NCBI RefSeq assembly: GCF_004122735.1
Contig: NZ_SDIF01000019.1
Coordinates: 1-64,000, forward strand
Direction of reading: 5' to 3'
Length of the DNA stretch: 64,000 bases
Source: Streptomyces sioyaensis
GTDB lineage: Bacteria; Actinomycetota; Actinomycetes; Streptomycetales; Streptomycetaceae
Numbering within the stretch: the first letter of the stretch is position 1; each line of letters starts with the position of its first letter. The notes under the pieces are model-generated. The model made no database searches. It was not told where the DNA came from and was given only the letters and a program-made list of their open reading frames with translations. The translations under genes and the position numbers were made by a program. Positions 16,937 through 25,372 of the stretch are shown here, in pieces.

Positions 16937-17123
16937 CGGGCGGTGCGGCGAGGCGCTCGCCGTCCTGACCCGTATCCGGGGCGAACACCGCGCCCGCACA
17001 AGCGGTCGCGGCGCGCCACCGAGAGGCGAAACCCGTCCTGCCCCCGGGGGGCGCGCAGCCGGATCAGGACCGGCGCGCGCCCAACTCCTACAGCGCCCGG
17101 CCGGCAAGGCCGGATGCCGACTG

Positions 17124-17167
17124 CGTATTCGTCCGAAGCGCACGACGTATTCGTCCGTAGCGCACGA
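17124..17167. repeat. Two 22-bp tandem repeats in a 700-base gene-free interval
   Basis: Units 17124-17145 and 17146-17167 differ at one base and each contain CGTATTCGTCCG and GCGCACGA. They lie in the interval 16937-17640, which has no supportable ORF, about 480 bases before the AraC gene. They could be a regulator-binding pair; no known site is recognised. Confidence 0.75.
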
Positions 17168-17640
17168 CTACCGTGGGCGAGCGATCGTCACCGGTGGCGA
17201 TTGCCAATCAGCCAAATATGGTGCCCTGGACGGTCAGTTGAGCGGGCGGAGTGCTCTTGCCTCACGTTCGCTCGGCCTACAGGGGCCATCGTGGGCCGCC
17301 ACCGCCGCCAGACCTTTCGACCAGCGGAAGTACCGGGCACTACGGTCGCGGACCACTACGACCTCGCCGCTCGACCGCACAGCAAACGGCTCTACCAGGC
17401 CGCTGTACCGTCTTGCCCAGTAGGGCCGAGGTCCACCACCACGCGAGTGGGGAAATGACGCAGGGAAGCGCCGACGCCGAGCGCCCCTCGCGCGTCCCTG
17501 CCGCCGTCGCGGATTGCGCCGCTCCGGCTTGGGGTGGGCGCGGCGCCCGTCTCCGGTTCCGTGATTGACCATCACGGGCGCCGACAGCGGACAGCGCCGC
17601 GGGATCTCTCGTACGCAGCCATACACAAGGGGGAAGAACG

Positions 17641-18603
17641 ATGGAGATGGTCTTCAACAGTAGTGAGGTGCCGGCGCCTGACCGATTCGATGTCTGGCGT
17701 GAACACCTGGCCAAGACGATCTGTCCCATGGAGACCAGCAGCGAGCATTCGGGGGACTTTCACGGTGAGCTGCGCAGTCTCCAGCTGGGGCCGATATCGG
17801 TTGTGCCGACGAAGGTGCAGCCCGTCACGGGGCTGCGGACAGCCAAGTCGATACGGCAATCCGACCCGGAGTGCTACACGCTCGCTCTGCTCCTGCGGGG
17901 AACCCTGGGAATTCGCCACGCCGGTCACGAAGCAGTGCACGGTGCACAGCAGATGTATGTCGTCGACACCTCACGCACCTGGGAGACCGTAGCCGGCCCC
18001 GTGACATCGGTGGGAATGGGGATTCCCAAGAAGTTACTGCCGTTTCCTCCCAAGAGCGTCGACCGGTTTCTCGCCCGCTCCTTATCCGGCAGGGACGGAA
18101 TCGGAGGCCTGCTCGCGCAGTTCCTTACGCGCCTGGCCGGCGACACCACGCCCTATCGGCCCGCCGACACCGCTCGGCTGGGCACGGTGGCCCTGGACCT
18201 GCTCACCGCCACCCTCGCCCACCACCTGGACGCCGACGGCCAGGTACCCCCCGAAAGCCGCCGACGCGCTCTGATCCTGCGCATCCAAGCCTTCATGCAT
18301 CGGCATCTGGCCGACCCGGACCTGCGGCCCCCGACCATCGCGGCCGCGCACCACATCTCCACCAGCTACCTACACCGCCTCTTCCAACACGAAGAGACCA
18401 CCGTCGCGGCATGGATCCGCCGACAACGCCTCGAACGTGCCCGCCGCGAACTCGCCGACCCCACCTGGCGCACCACCCCCATCCACGCCATCGCCACCCG
18501 CTGCGGGTTCGCCCACGCAGCCGACTTCACCCGTGCCTTCCGCACCGCATATGGCATGCCGCCAAAGGACTACCGGATGGCGGCCTGTCCCCCGACCGGG
18601 TAG
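17641..18603 (+). CDS. AraC-family regulator with two TTA codons
   Basis: A 320-residue AraC/XylS regulator. The N-terminal part (about 20-200) is the AraC-binding-like cupin domain. The C-terminal part (about 220-315) has two helix-turn-helix motifs, ending in the signature CGFAHAADFTRAFRTAYGMPP followed by DYR. Two leucine codons are TTA (18034-18036 and 18082-18084), so translation should depend on the bldA tRNA and be tied to development. A GGGGGAAGA site precedes the ATG. No target operon is adjacent. Confidence 0.92.
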   Translation: MEMVFNSSEVPAPDRFDVWREHLAKTICPMETSSEHSGDFHGELRSLQLGPISVVPTKVQPVTGLRTAKSIRQSDPECYTLALLLRGTLGIRHAGHEAVHGAQQMYVVDTSRTWETVAGPVTSVGMGIPKKLLPFPPKSVDRFLARSLSGRDGIGGLLAQFLTRLAGDTTPYRPADTARLGTVALDLLTATLAHHLDADGQVPPESRRRALILRIQAFMHRHLADPDLRPPTIAAAHHISTSYLHRLFQHEETTVAAWIRRQRLERARRELADPTWRTTPIHAIATRCGFAHAADFTRAFRTAYGMPPKDYRMAACPPTG

Positions 18604-18775
18604 CCAGGACTTCGGGTGACGATGTGGAAGGCAGCAGCGGAGGGAGTCGGTGCCTTCCACACCTCAGCCGGTGCCTTCCACACCTCAAAGGCGCTCAGCA
18701 GCGACGAGGCGATCGTCCCGATGCGGGAAGTCGGCTTCCAGGTCGGTGACGGCGTGCCACGGCAGCCGCTCGCCG

Positions 18776-19144
18776 TCAGCGGAACATGAGGGAGCCCGTC
18801 TTGTCGCCCATGCCGACATCGCCGAAGTCGGGCTCGGACTCGCCCGGTGCCAGGGAGAAGCGGGCGCCGTGGTAGCCGGCGTGCTCGTAGAACGTGGCCG
18901 TGCGCTTGCCGGTGTTCTTGGCGGAGCCGATGTGCTCCCAGCCGGCGGCCGGAAGATTTCGCACGCCGTGGGTCAAGACGGTGTACCTGCCCTGGAACTT
19001 GGGCTGTTCGAAGATCTTGACCTTGGCCTTGCCGGCCTTGAGCGGGCCGGCGGCCGCCGCCCCGTCGGCGGAGGCCGGCAGTGCGGCGACGAGGGTGAGT
19101 GCGGCGGCCGCGGCGCCCGCAACAGCTGTGCGACGAATACGCAT
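18776..19144 (-). CDS. Secreted beta/gamma-crystallin-like protein, copy 1
   Basis: The 122-residue protein has a Sec signal peptide (RIRRTAVAGAAAAALTLVAA, cleavage near ASA-DG). A single beta/gamma-crystallin-type domain follows, with the repeated FY-x-H-x-GY-x-GARFSL and GDKTGSLMF elements. The first calcium motif, which reads NDTISS in the paralogue at 20206, is degenerate here (EHIGSA). It is the last gene of a three-gene minus-strand operon, 19 bases after the lipoprotein stop. AGGAG precedes the ATG. The domain class binds calcium or inhibits proteases; which applies here is unknown. Confidence 0.82.
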   Translation of the reverse strand: MRIRRTAVAGAAAAALTLVAALPASADGAAAAGPLKAGKAKVKIFEQPKFQGRYTVLTHGVRNLPAAGWEHIGSAKNTGKRTATFYEHAGYHGARFSLAPGESEPDFGDVGMGDKTGSLMFR

Positions 19145-19163
19145 GAGGAACTCCTTTGAAGGG

Positions 19164-20081
19164 CTAGTGATCGGACAGGTGACGCGGATGGTGCGCGCCG
19201 CCCTCATGGCCCAGGACGCGGCGCGCGGCCGCCAGCCAGCGGTCCTTGCGGGCTTTCGCCCCGTCCAGCCGGTCGGCGTTCTGCTCGATCAGGCGGCGTT
19301 GGATACGGCTCTCGGCCGCTGACCAGACCTTCACCACCGTTGCCGACTGCTGGCAGGCCACATCGGCGCGGGCGGTGGCGCGTTCGGCCGGTGTGGGATC
19401 CGGCGTCTTCCAGCGCTCGCTGACGGCGGCGGCCATGGGCTCCGGATAGTCGAAACCCGCCTTCGCCATGCAGGTGTGCCAACGACGCAGGACGTCGCGT
19501 ACTTCGGGGGTGCGCCGGGAAGCTTTCAGGGCGGTGCCGGTCAGCTGGTTGAAGGCGTGGTAGTCGGGTGGAGCGGTGTCGCCGACGAGTTGGTGCCGGG
19601 CCTCCTTGAGGCAGCCGCCCTTGCCGGAGGCGCCGTAGGCCGCGCGCTGCACCTCGGCCGGCAGCGCCTCCCGCTCGTCCCAGGCACGGTTGCGCCGTAC
19701 CACCGACGGCGGGTCGGGGCGCGGGTGATACCCGTACTGGAGGGCGTCCGCCTCGTCCGCTCCGTATCGGCCGAGATTCGGCGGCTCGATGTCCCGGGCA
19801 GTCACCCGGGGCAGCGCCTTCCACTCCATGCCCAGGCCCTTCATGCACCGACGCATGAGGACGTCCTGGGCATCCTCCACCAGGTGGGTCTCGGCCACGG
19901 TCGAGGCATACGCGTCCAACGGCAGCTGGAGCGGCTTGACCTGCCGGGTCGCCGGCGGAGGTGGCGCGGCGTGCGAAGCGGGCGTGGATGCGTGCTCCGC
20001 CGCCGTGCAGGCGGTGCCGGTCGTGGCCAGGAGCAGCAGTGCGAGCGCTGTGGTGGTGGCCCGGGCGCGGGAGGGCGGCAT
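19164..20081 (-). CDS. Secreted lipoprotein of unknown function
   Basis: The 305-residue protein starts with a lipoprotein signal (hydrophobic ALALLLLATTGTAC, lipid-modified Cys25), then a Pro/Ala-rich linker and a mostly helical, charged domain. Four cysteines lie in the mature part, in RRCMKGLGM, GGCLKEA, WHTCMAKAGFDYP and VACQQS, and may form disulfides. No enzymatic motif is recognised. It sits between two paralogous crystallin-like genes on the same strand, so all three are probably exported and act together at the cell surface. Confidence 0.8.
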   Translation of the reverse strand: MPPSRARATTTALALLLLATTGTACTAAEHASTPASHAAPPPPATRQVKPLQLPLDAYASTVAETHLVEDAQDVLMRRCMKGLGMEWKALPRVTARDIEPPNLGRYGADEADALQYGYHPRPDPPSVVRRNRAWDEREALPAEVQRAAYGASGKGGCLKEARHQLVGDTAPPDYHAFNQLTGTALKASRRTPEVRDVLRRWHTCMAKAGFDYPEPMAAAVSERWKTPDPTPAERATARADVACQQSATVVKVWSAAESRIQRRLIEQNADRLDGAKARKDRWLAAARRVLGHEGGAHHPRHLSDH

Positions 20082-20205
20082 GGGTGCCTCTCGTCGTGCG
20101 GTACGCGGTGCGCGTTCAGGGTGCGCGGTGATCGGCAGGGGCGGGGTGCGGCCCCCGTGTGCCGCACCCCGCCCGTCAGCAGTGCGTTGCTGACGGATCC
20201 CGCTG

Positions 20206-20616
20206 TCAGCGGAACTTGACCGAGCTCGTCTTGTCGCTCATGCCGACATCGCCGAAGTGGGGCTCGGACTCGCCCGGTGCGAGGGAGAAGCGGGCGCCCT
20301 TGTAGCCGGCGTGCTGGTAGAACGTGACCGTGCGGCTGCCCTGGTTCCTGGCGGAGCTGATGGTGTCGTTCCAGCCGTCCTTCTTCAGGTTCCGCATGTT
20401 CTCGGTGAAGGTCGTGTTCCGGTTCTTGTAGCTGGCGTCCTGGTAGACCTTCACCTTCCTCTTGGCCATCAGACCCCCGAGGTCCGCGGTGTGGTGGGCA
20501 GCCACCGCGTGGGACTGACCGGCAGACGGCTGGGCGTCGCTGGCGAAGGCCGGCAGCGCGGCACCGAGCGAGAGTGCGGCGGCGACGCCCGCAGCGGCCA
20601 TAAGACGCATGCGCAT
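20206..20616 (-). CDS. Secreted beta/gamma-crystallin-like protein, copy 2
   Basis: A 136-residue paralogue of the protein at 18776 with a clear Sec signal peptide (MRMRLMAAAGVAAALSLGAA, cleavage near AFA-SD). Its crystallin domain keeps both canonical calcium-type motifs, NDTISS and SDKTSS, plus FYQHAGYKGARFSL. It is the first gene of the operon; AGGAG lies 7 bases before the ATG. The two copies share near-identical C-terminal thirds (GARFSLAPGESEP-x-FGDVGM), indicating duplication around the lipoprotein gene. Confidence 0.85.
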   Translation of the reverse strand: MRMRLMAAAGVAAALSLGAALPAFASDAQPSAGQSHAVAAHHTADLGGLMAKRKVKVYQDASYKNRNTTFTENMRNLKKDGWNDTISSARNQGSRTVTFYQHAGYKGARFSLAPGESEPHFGDVGMSDKTSSVKFR

Positions 20617-20779
20617 GATGTCTCCTCTTTCCCTGGTTCTTGCGCATTGACGTGATCGACTGACTTACGCGATCTACGTGTTGCGTTGACCGGATTAGCG
20701 TCCCAAGCCTTCACACACGTGTCGTTGGCAGAGAGAGCACACCTTCTTGACGAGGCGTCTACGCACCACAGCAGGCATC

Positions 20780-21130
20780 GGCGACCCGAGGCCGTCGTAC
20801 TCGGTCCGGGGTGCGGGCTTGGTCAGGGCGAGGCGTTCGGGCTGAGCCCGGAGGGCATCGACCGCGCCGGGCGGTAGCAGGCGGCCCCGAAGCGTGGCTT
20901 CCACGTCTGCGGCACACCCACTCCGCGATCATGCTGGAGGCCGGGGAGGCCGGGGAGGCCGGGGAGGCCGGGGAATCCGTGGTGTCTTTGGCGCGGTGGC
21001 TCGGTCACTCCGTGCCCGCCGTCACGCCCGGTTATGATGCCCACTTTGTGCCGGAGGTCGGAATGAACGGGCGCACGGCCATCGACGGGCTGCTCGGAAG
21101 AGAGCCGGAAGAGAGTCGGAAGAGAGGGGG
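20780..21130 (+). pseudogene. Tyrosine recombinase (integrase) relic
   Basis: Two separated fragments of a phage-type tyrosine integrase are visible in different frames. The first, around 20809-20862, reads GLGQGEAFGLSPEGID, matching the usual GLRQGEAFGLSPDDID that carries the first catalytic Arg (here replaced by Gly). The second, around 20904-21100, reads LRHTHSAIMLEAG, then ARWLGHS and GYDAHFVPE, i.e. the HxxR/LGH/Tyr end of the catalytic domain with the tyrosine altered to Asp in GYDAHF. The intervening segment is deleted and a 9-bp repeat has expanded inside. It cannot be functional. No attachment site or tRNA was seen nearby. Confidence 0.75.
20937..20972. repeat. Four 9-bp tandem repeats inside the integrase relic
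   Basis: Four perfect GAGGCCGGG units encode a Glu-Ala-Gly run where intact integrases have a single copy (LEAGESVV). The expansion reflects slippage after the gene lost function. Confidence 0.85.
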
Positions 21131-21252
21131 AGCAGGATGTCAGGGGGAACTCCCCGGATTCTTCCCAGGGTTGATCGTGACGCTGATCTGGGGTGCACCT
21201 GCCTGGGGTTGACCGTGGATTGCACCGTAGATGAGTCGTGGAGTTTGGGATC

Positions 21253-22077
21253 ATGCTGACCGAAGTTGTTGCGACCCGCTATGTCACGCCCTTGCGTGAG
21301 GGCGGCTCGCTCCCGGGGATCGTCGAGGCCGACGACCTCGGTACCTACATCATGAAGTTCACCGGCGCCGGGCAGGGGCGCAAGACGCTCGTCGCCGAGA
21401 TCATCTGCGGGCAGCTGGGCCGCCGGCTCGGGCTGCGGGTGCCCGATCTGGTGCGGATGCAGCTCGACCCCGTCATCGGGCTGGGCGAACCCGACCAGGA
21501 GGTCCAGGAGCTGCTGAAGGCCAGCGGTGGGCTCAATCTGGGCATGGACTACCTCCCCGGATCGCTGGGCTTCGATCCGCTGGCCTTCGAGGTGACGCCC
21601 CGCGAGGCGGGCCGCGTGGTGTGGTTCGACGCACTGATCAACAACGTCGACCGGTCCTGGCGCAACCCCAATCTGCTGGTCTGGCACGGCGAACTGTGGC
21701 TGATCGACCACGGTGCGGCGATGATCTGGCACCACAACTGGCCGAGTGCGCAGAAGGCTTCGGCCCGGCCGTACGACGCCTCCGACCATGTGCTGGCCAC
21801 GTTCGGTCCGGATCTCACCGCGGCGGCCGAGGAGTTCGCCCCGCAGATCACGGAGGAGCTGCTGACCGGGATCGCGGCCGAGGTGCCGGACGAATGGCTG
21901 GCCGACGAGCCCGGTTTCGACTCCCCGGAGGCGCTGCGCCAGGCGTACGTGTCCACGCTGCTGGCCCGCGCCCGGACCATCAGCGACCACATCACCCTGG
22001 GGGAACCGACCAAGGACAAGCCCTCGCAGGCACCGGAATGGCTGGCCGGACGGCTGGCACGGAAGGCAGTGAAGTGA
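21253..22077 (+). CDS. HipA-family kinase-like protein
   Basis: This 274-residue protein resembles the kinase core of HipA toxins. It has an N-terminal nucleotide loop region (GTYIMKFTGAGQGRKTLVAEI, where MKF holds the ATP-binding Lys), then DALINNVDRSWRNPNLLVW (catalytic loop with Asp and Asn) and LIDHGAAM (metal-binding DFG equivalent). It is shorter than classical HipA (about 440). The next gene, DUF3037, overlaps by 4 bases (GTGA), a conserved pairing in actinobacteria. A protein kinase role is plausible but unproven. The ATG at 21253 is preferred; an upstream GTG lies at 21238. Confidence 0.82.
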   Translation: MLTEVVATRYVTPLREGGSLPGIVEADDLGTYIMKFTGAGQGRKTLVAEIICGQLGRRLGLRVPDLVRMQLDPVIGLGEPDQEVQELLKASGGLNLGMDYLPGSLGFDPLAFEVTPREAGRVVWFDALINNVDRSWRNPNLLVWHGELWLIDHGAAMIWHHNWPSAQKASARPYDASDHVLATFGPDLTAAAEEFAPQITEELLTGIAAEVPDEWLADEPGFDSPEALRQAYVSTLLARARTISDHITLGEPTKDKPSQAPEWLAGRLARKAVK

Positions 22078-22469
22078 CCGGTCTGCACAACGGACGCGAC
22101 GTCTTCGAATACGCCCTGCTGAAGGTCGTGCCCCGGGTCGAGCGCGGAGAGATGATCAATGCCGGGGTGGTCGTGTACTGCCACGCCCGGCGCTTCGTCG
22201 AGGCCCGGACCCATCTGGACGAGGCCCGGCTGCTGGCCCTGGACCCCACCACCGACGTGGCCGGGGTACGCGCCGCGCTCGGCGCCGTCGAGGGCATCTG
22301 CGCGGGCGGCGAGCGGGCCGGGCAGGCGGCGGGGGATGACGCGGGGCGCCGGTTCCGCTGGCTGGTGGCGCCGCGCAGCACCATCGTCCAGCCGGGGCCG
22401 GTGCACACCGGACTGACCGCCGATCCCACCACCGAGGCCGCGCGGCTGCTGGAACTGCTGGTGCGCTGA
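22074..22469 (+). CDS. DUF3037 protein, partner of the HipA-like kinase
   Basis: A 131-residue protein starting at a GTG that overlaps the kinase stop codon (GTGA), so translation is coupled. It contains FEYALLKVVPRVERGEMINAGVV and a C-terminal RWLVAPRSTIVQPGPVHTG, which are the DUF3037 hallmarks. The family has no assigned biochemical role. Its constant position after HipA-like kinases suggests a substrate, antitoxin or adaptor. Confidence 0.82.
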   Translation: MTGLHNGRDVFEYALLKVVPRVERGEMINAGVVVYCHARRFVEARTHLDEARLLALDPTTDVAGVRAALGAVEGICAGGERAGQAAGDDAGRRFRWLVAPRSTIVQPGPVHTGLTADPTTEAARLLELLVR

Positions 22470-22597
22470 GGACCGCGGGTGCGCCGAGGGCGCCCGGTTC
22501 CGCCGTCGGGCGGGCCGGGCGCTCTGTCGTGCGGCGCGATTCCACCGGGTCCCGGGCCGCCGCGCGGTGAGGTGGGCAACGGCGCAGTGGTGGGGCG

Positions 22598-22658
22598 TTG
22601 ACAGCGCCCTGCCGGGCTTCTAGCGTCAGCCCTGCTCAGGCTACTAAGCGGTTGCTCA
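22598..22658 (+). promoter_or_regulatory. Promoter and operator-like palindrome of the fabG-like operon
   Basis: TTGACA at 22598-22603 and TAGCGT at 22621-22626 are separated by 17 bases, a near-consensus HrdB-type promoter. Just downstream of the expected transcription start, 22645-22658 holds an AGC-x4-GCT inverted repeat of the kind bound by TetR-family repressors of fatty acid genes. Binding there would block transcription. Confidence 0.6.
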
Positions 22659-22714
22659 CCCAGGGATCGGTGGGGCGGGCCGCTTGTCGAGGTTTCTAGG
22701 GTGAGGAGAACCCC

Positions 22715-23476
22715 ATGTCCACCACCGAGCAGCGCGTCGCCATCGTGACGGGCGCGGCCCGCGGCATCGGCGCGGCCACCGCCGTACGTCTGGCCGCCGA
22801 GGGCCGCGCCGTCGCCGTACTCGACCTCGACGAGGCGGCGTGCAAGGACACCGTGGAGAAGATCACCGCGGCCGGCGGCAAGGCCATCGCGGTCGGCTGC
22901 GACGTCTCCGACGCGGAGCAGGTCGACGCGGCGGTCGCGCGGGTCGCCTCCGAGCTCGGTGCGCCGACCGTCCTCGTCAACAACGCCGGTGTGCTTCGGG
23001 ACAACCTGCTGTTCAAGATGAGCGAGACCGACTGGGACACCGTCATGAACGTGCATCTGCGTGGTGCGTTCCTGATGTCCCGCGCCTGCCAGAAGCACAT
23101 GGTGGACGCCAAGTTCGGCCGGATCGTCAACCTCTCCTCCAGCTCGGCGCTCGGCAACCGCGGACAGGCCAACTACTCGGCGGCGAAGGCCGGTCTGCAG
23201 GGCCTCACCAAGACCCTGGCCATCGAGCTCGGCAAGTTCGGGGTCACCGCCAACGCCGTCGCCCCCGGATTCATCGTCACCGACATGACCGCCGCCACCG
23301 CCGAGCGCGTGGGGATGGGCTTCGAGGAGTTCCAGGCCGCGGCCGCCACGCAGATCCCCGTGCAGCGCGTCGGCCGGCCCGAGGACATCGCCAACGCCAT
23401 CGCCTTCTTCACCGGCGAGGCGGCCGGCTTCGTCTCCGGCCAGGTCATGTACGTCGCCGGCGGCCCGCTCAACTGA
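22715..23476 (+). CDS. fabG: 3-oxoacyl-ACP reductase-type short-chain dehydrogenase
   Basis: A 253-residue classical SDR with the cofactor loop TGAARGIG, NNAG, the catalytic Ser in NLSSSSALG and the YSAAKAG Tyr-Lys pair. The order and length match FabG (NADPH-dependent 3-oxoacyl-ACP/CoA reductase). The C-terminal GQVMYVAGGPLN is typical. It forms an operon with a second SDR 28 bases downstream. This is a second-line fabG copy, not in a fatty acid synthase cluster, so a role in acyl-CoA metabolism is also possible. A GTGAGGAG site precedes the ATG. Confidence 0.85.
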   Translation: MSTTEQRVAIVTGAARGIGAATAVRLAAEGRAVAVLDLDEAACKDTVEKITAAGGKAIAVGCDVSDAEQVDAAVARVASELGAPTVLVNNAGVLRDNLLFKMSETDWDTVMNVHLRGAFLMSRACQKHMVDAKFGRIVNLSSSSALGNRGQANYSAAKAGLQGLTKTLAIELGKFGVTANAVAPGFIVTDMTAATAERVGMGFEEFQAAAATQIPVQRVGRPEDIANAIAFFTGEAAGFVSGQVMYVAGGPLN

Positions 23477-23504
23477 CCGCCCCACCGACTTCAGGAGTCT
23501 GGAC

Positions 23505-24275
23505 ATGACCGAGCAGAACAGCGGCCTGCCCGAGCCCTCCGGCAAGGTGGCGCTGGTCACCGGGGCCAGCCGCGGCATCGGCTACGGCATCGCGGAGGCC
23601 CTGGTCGCCCGCGGTGACCGGGTCGTCATCACCGGCCGCAACGAGGACGCCCTCAAGGAAGCCGCCGAGAAGCTGGGCGCCGACCGGGTGCTCGGCGTCG
23701 CCGGCAAGGCACATGACGAGGCCCATCAGGCCGTGGCCGTCGAGCGCGCCATGGAGACCTTCGGCCGCGTCGACTACCTCGTCAACAACGCCGGGACGAA
23801 CCCGGTGTTCGGCCCCATTGCCGACCTCGACCTGGGCGTCGCCCGCAAGGTGTTCGAGACCAACGTCGTCTCGGCGCTCGGCTTCGCGCAGCGCACCTGG
23901 CACGCCTGGCAGAAGGACAACGGCGGCGCGATCGTCAACATCGCCTCGATCGCCGGCCTGGCCCCCTCGCCCTTCATCGGCGCGTACGGGATCAGCAAGG
24001 CCGCGATGGTGAACCTGACGATGCAGCTCGCCCACGAATTCGCGCCGGGGGTGCGGGTCAACTCGATCGCGCCCGCGGTGATCAAGACCAAGTTCGCCGC
24101 CGCGCTGTACGAGAACCGTGAGGAGGAGGCGGCGGCCGGCTACCCCATGGCGCGGCTGGGCGTCCCGGAGGACATCGGCGGGGCCGCGGCCTTCCTGCTG
24201 TCCGACGCGGCCGGCTGGATCACCGGCCAGAACCTGGTCGTCGACGGCGGTCTCTTCCTCAACGCCGGGGTCTGA
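23505..24275 (+). CDS. Short-chain dehydrogenase/reductase
   Basis: A 256-residue classical SDR with TGASRGIG, VNNAGTN, Ser in NIASIAGL, and the active-site YGISKAAM. It ends GQNLVVDGGLFL. The protein resembles actinobacterial SDRs annotated as 3-ketoacyl-ACP reductase or acyl-alcohol dehydrogenase; substrate unknown. It is the second gene of the fabG operon and is followed by a strong hairpin terminator. Confidence 0.85.
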   Translation: MTEQNSGLPEPSGKVALVTGASRGIGYGIAEALVARGDRVVITGRNEDALKEAAEKLGADRVLGVAGKAHDEAHQAVAVERAMETFGRVDYLVNNAGTNPVFGPIADLDLGVARKVFETNVVSALGFAQRTWHAWQKDNGGAIVNIASIAGLAPSPFIGAYGISKAAMVNLTMQLAHEFAPGVRVNSIAPAVIKTKFAAALYENREEEAAAGYPMARLGVPEDIGGAAAFLLSDAAGWITGQNLVVDGGLFLNAGV

Positions 24276-24316
24276 CGGCGTCGGGTTCTGACGGCGTCGG
24301 GGTCTGAACGCCGGGG
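24271..24316. repeat. Tandem 16-bp repeat at the end of the SDR gene
   Basis: Two 16-bp units (24271-24286, 24287-24302) and a partial third begin on the SDR stop codon (TCTGACGGCGTCGGG). They duplicate the stop region and add no coding sequence. Confidence 0.8.
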
Positions 24317-24376
24317 CCGACGGCATCGGGCCGGGCCGGGGAGGCCTCGTACCGGTGTGCGCTCCAAGGAGAATCC

Positions 24377-24410
24377 GTGGTGCCGGTCCCTTGCGGGGGG
24401 CCGGCACCAC
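24377..24410. terminator. Strong hairpin terminator between SDR and ung
   Basis: GTGGTGCCGG (24377-24386) pairs perfectly with CCGGCACCAC (24401-24410), and four more inner pairs extend the stem around a 6-base loop. It lies 100 bases after the SDR stop and 145 before ung. Confidence 0.75.
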
Positions 24411-24555
24411 GCCTGTCGGCGGACCGGCAGGGGAGGCATTGGGACCCTGACCGGGGACACCGACACCTGAGGGCGATCGGCCCGCGGACCGCGTTGTCAG
24501 TGGCCGCCGGTAGGTTCGGTGCCGAAGAACGTAACGCACACCGGAGGTTGTTGAC

Positions 24556-25236
24556 GTGGTGACCGACATGCTGCCCGAGTCCTGGCGCGAGGTCCTCGGC
24601 GAGGAGTGGGAGAAGCCCTATGTCAAGGAGCTCTCCGACTTCGTCGAGCGGGAGCGGGCCAACGGTCCGGTCTACCCGCCCCGCGAGCAGGTCTTCGCGG
24701 CGCTGGAGGCGACCCCTTACGACCAGGTGAAGGTGCTCATCCTGGGCCAGGACCCGTACCACGGCGCGGGCCAGGGCCACGGTCTGTGCTTCTCCGTGCA
24801 GCCCGGCGTCAAGACACCGCCGTCGCTGCGGAACATCTACAAGGAGATGCAGGAGGAGCTGGGCCACCCCGTTCCGGACAACGGCTATCTGATGCCCTGG
24901 GCCCAGCAGGGGGTGCTGCTGCTGAACGCCGTCCTCACGGTCCGCGAGGCCGAAGCCAATTCGCACAAGGGCAAGGGCTGGGAGAAGGTCACCGACGCGG
25001 TGATCCGCGCGGTCGCCTCCCGGCCGGAGCCGGCGGTCTTCGTGCTGTGGGGGAATTACGCCAAGAAGAAGCTGCCGCTGATCGACGAGGAGCGGCATGC
25101 CGTGGTGCAGGGCGCGCACCCCTCCCCGCTCTCGGCGAAGAAGTTCTTCGGCTCCCGTCCCTTCACCCAGATCAATGCGGCGGTCGCCGCACAGGGCCAT
25201 GCGCCGATCGACTGGCGCATCCCCGACCTGGGCTGA
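24556..25236 (+). CDS. ung: Uracil-DNA glycosylase (family 1)
   Basis: This 226-residue enzyme carries the complete family-1 UDG motifs: GQDPYHG with the catalytic Asp (about residue 71), the uracil-recognition Asn in LLLNAVLTV, and HPSPLS, the minor-groove His loop. It removes uracil from DNA as the first step of base excision repair in the cytoplasm. The GTG at 24556 follows GGAGG with good spacing. Confidence 0.96.
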   Translation: MVTDMLPESWREVLGEEWEKPYVKELSDFVERERANGPVYPPREQVFAALEATPYDQVKVLILGQDPYHGAGQGHGLCFSVQPGVKTPPSLRNIYKEMQEELGHPVPDNGYLMPWAQQGVLLLNAVLTVREAEANSHKGKGWEKVTDAVIRAVASRPEPAVFVLWGNYAKKKLPLIDEERHAVVQGAHPSPLSAKKFFGSRPFTQINAAVAAQGHAPIDWRIPDLG

Positions 25237-25372
25237 GTCACCGGGCCGGTCCGACAGAGCGGCACGGACCGGCCGCCGCCCGGGCGCGTCGCGCACACCG
25301 CGCGCAGGTCCCGTCCGGCGGTTAGCGTCGAGGCAACGACATTGGTGGTGGTGAACCGACCGGGAGTGCGCG

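Noticed and set aside
20617..21252. Possible attachment site or tRNA next to the integrase relic
   Set aside because: No tRNA-like cloverleaf or matching direct repeats were found by eye.
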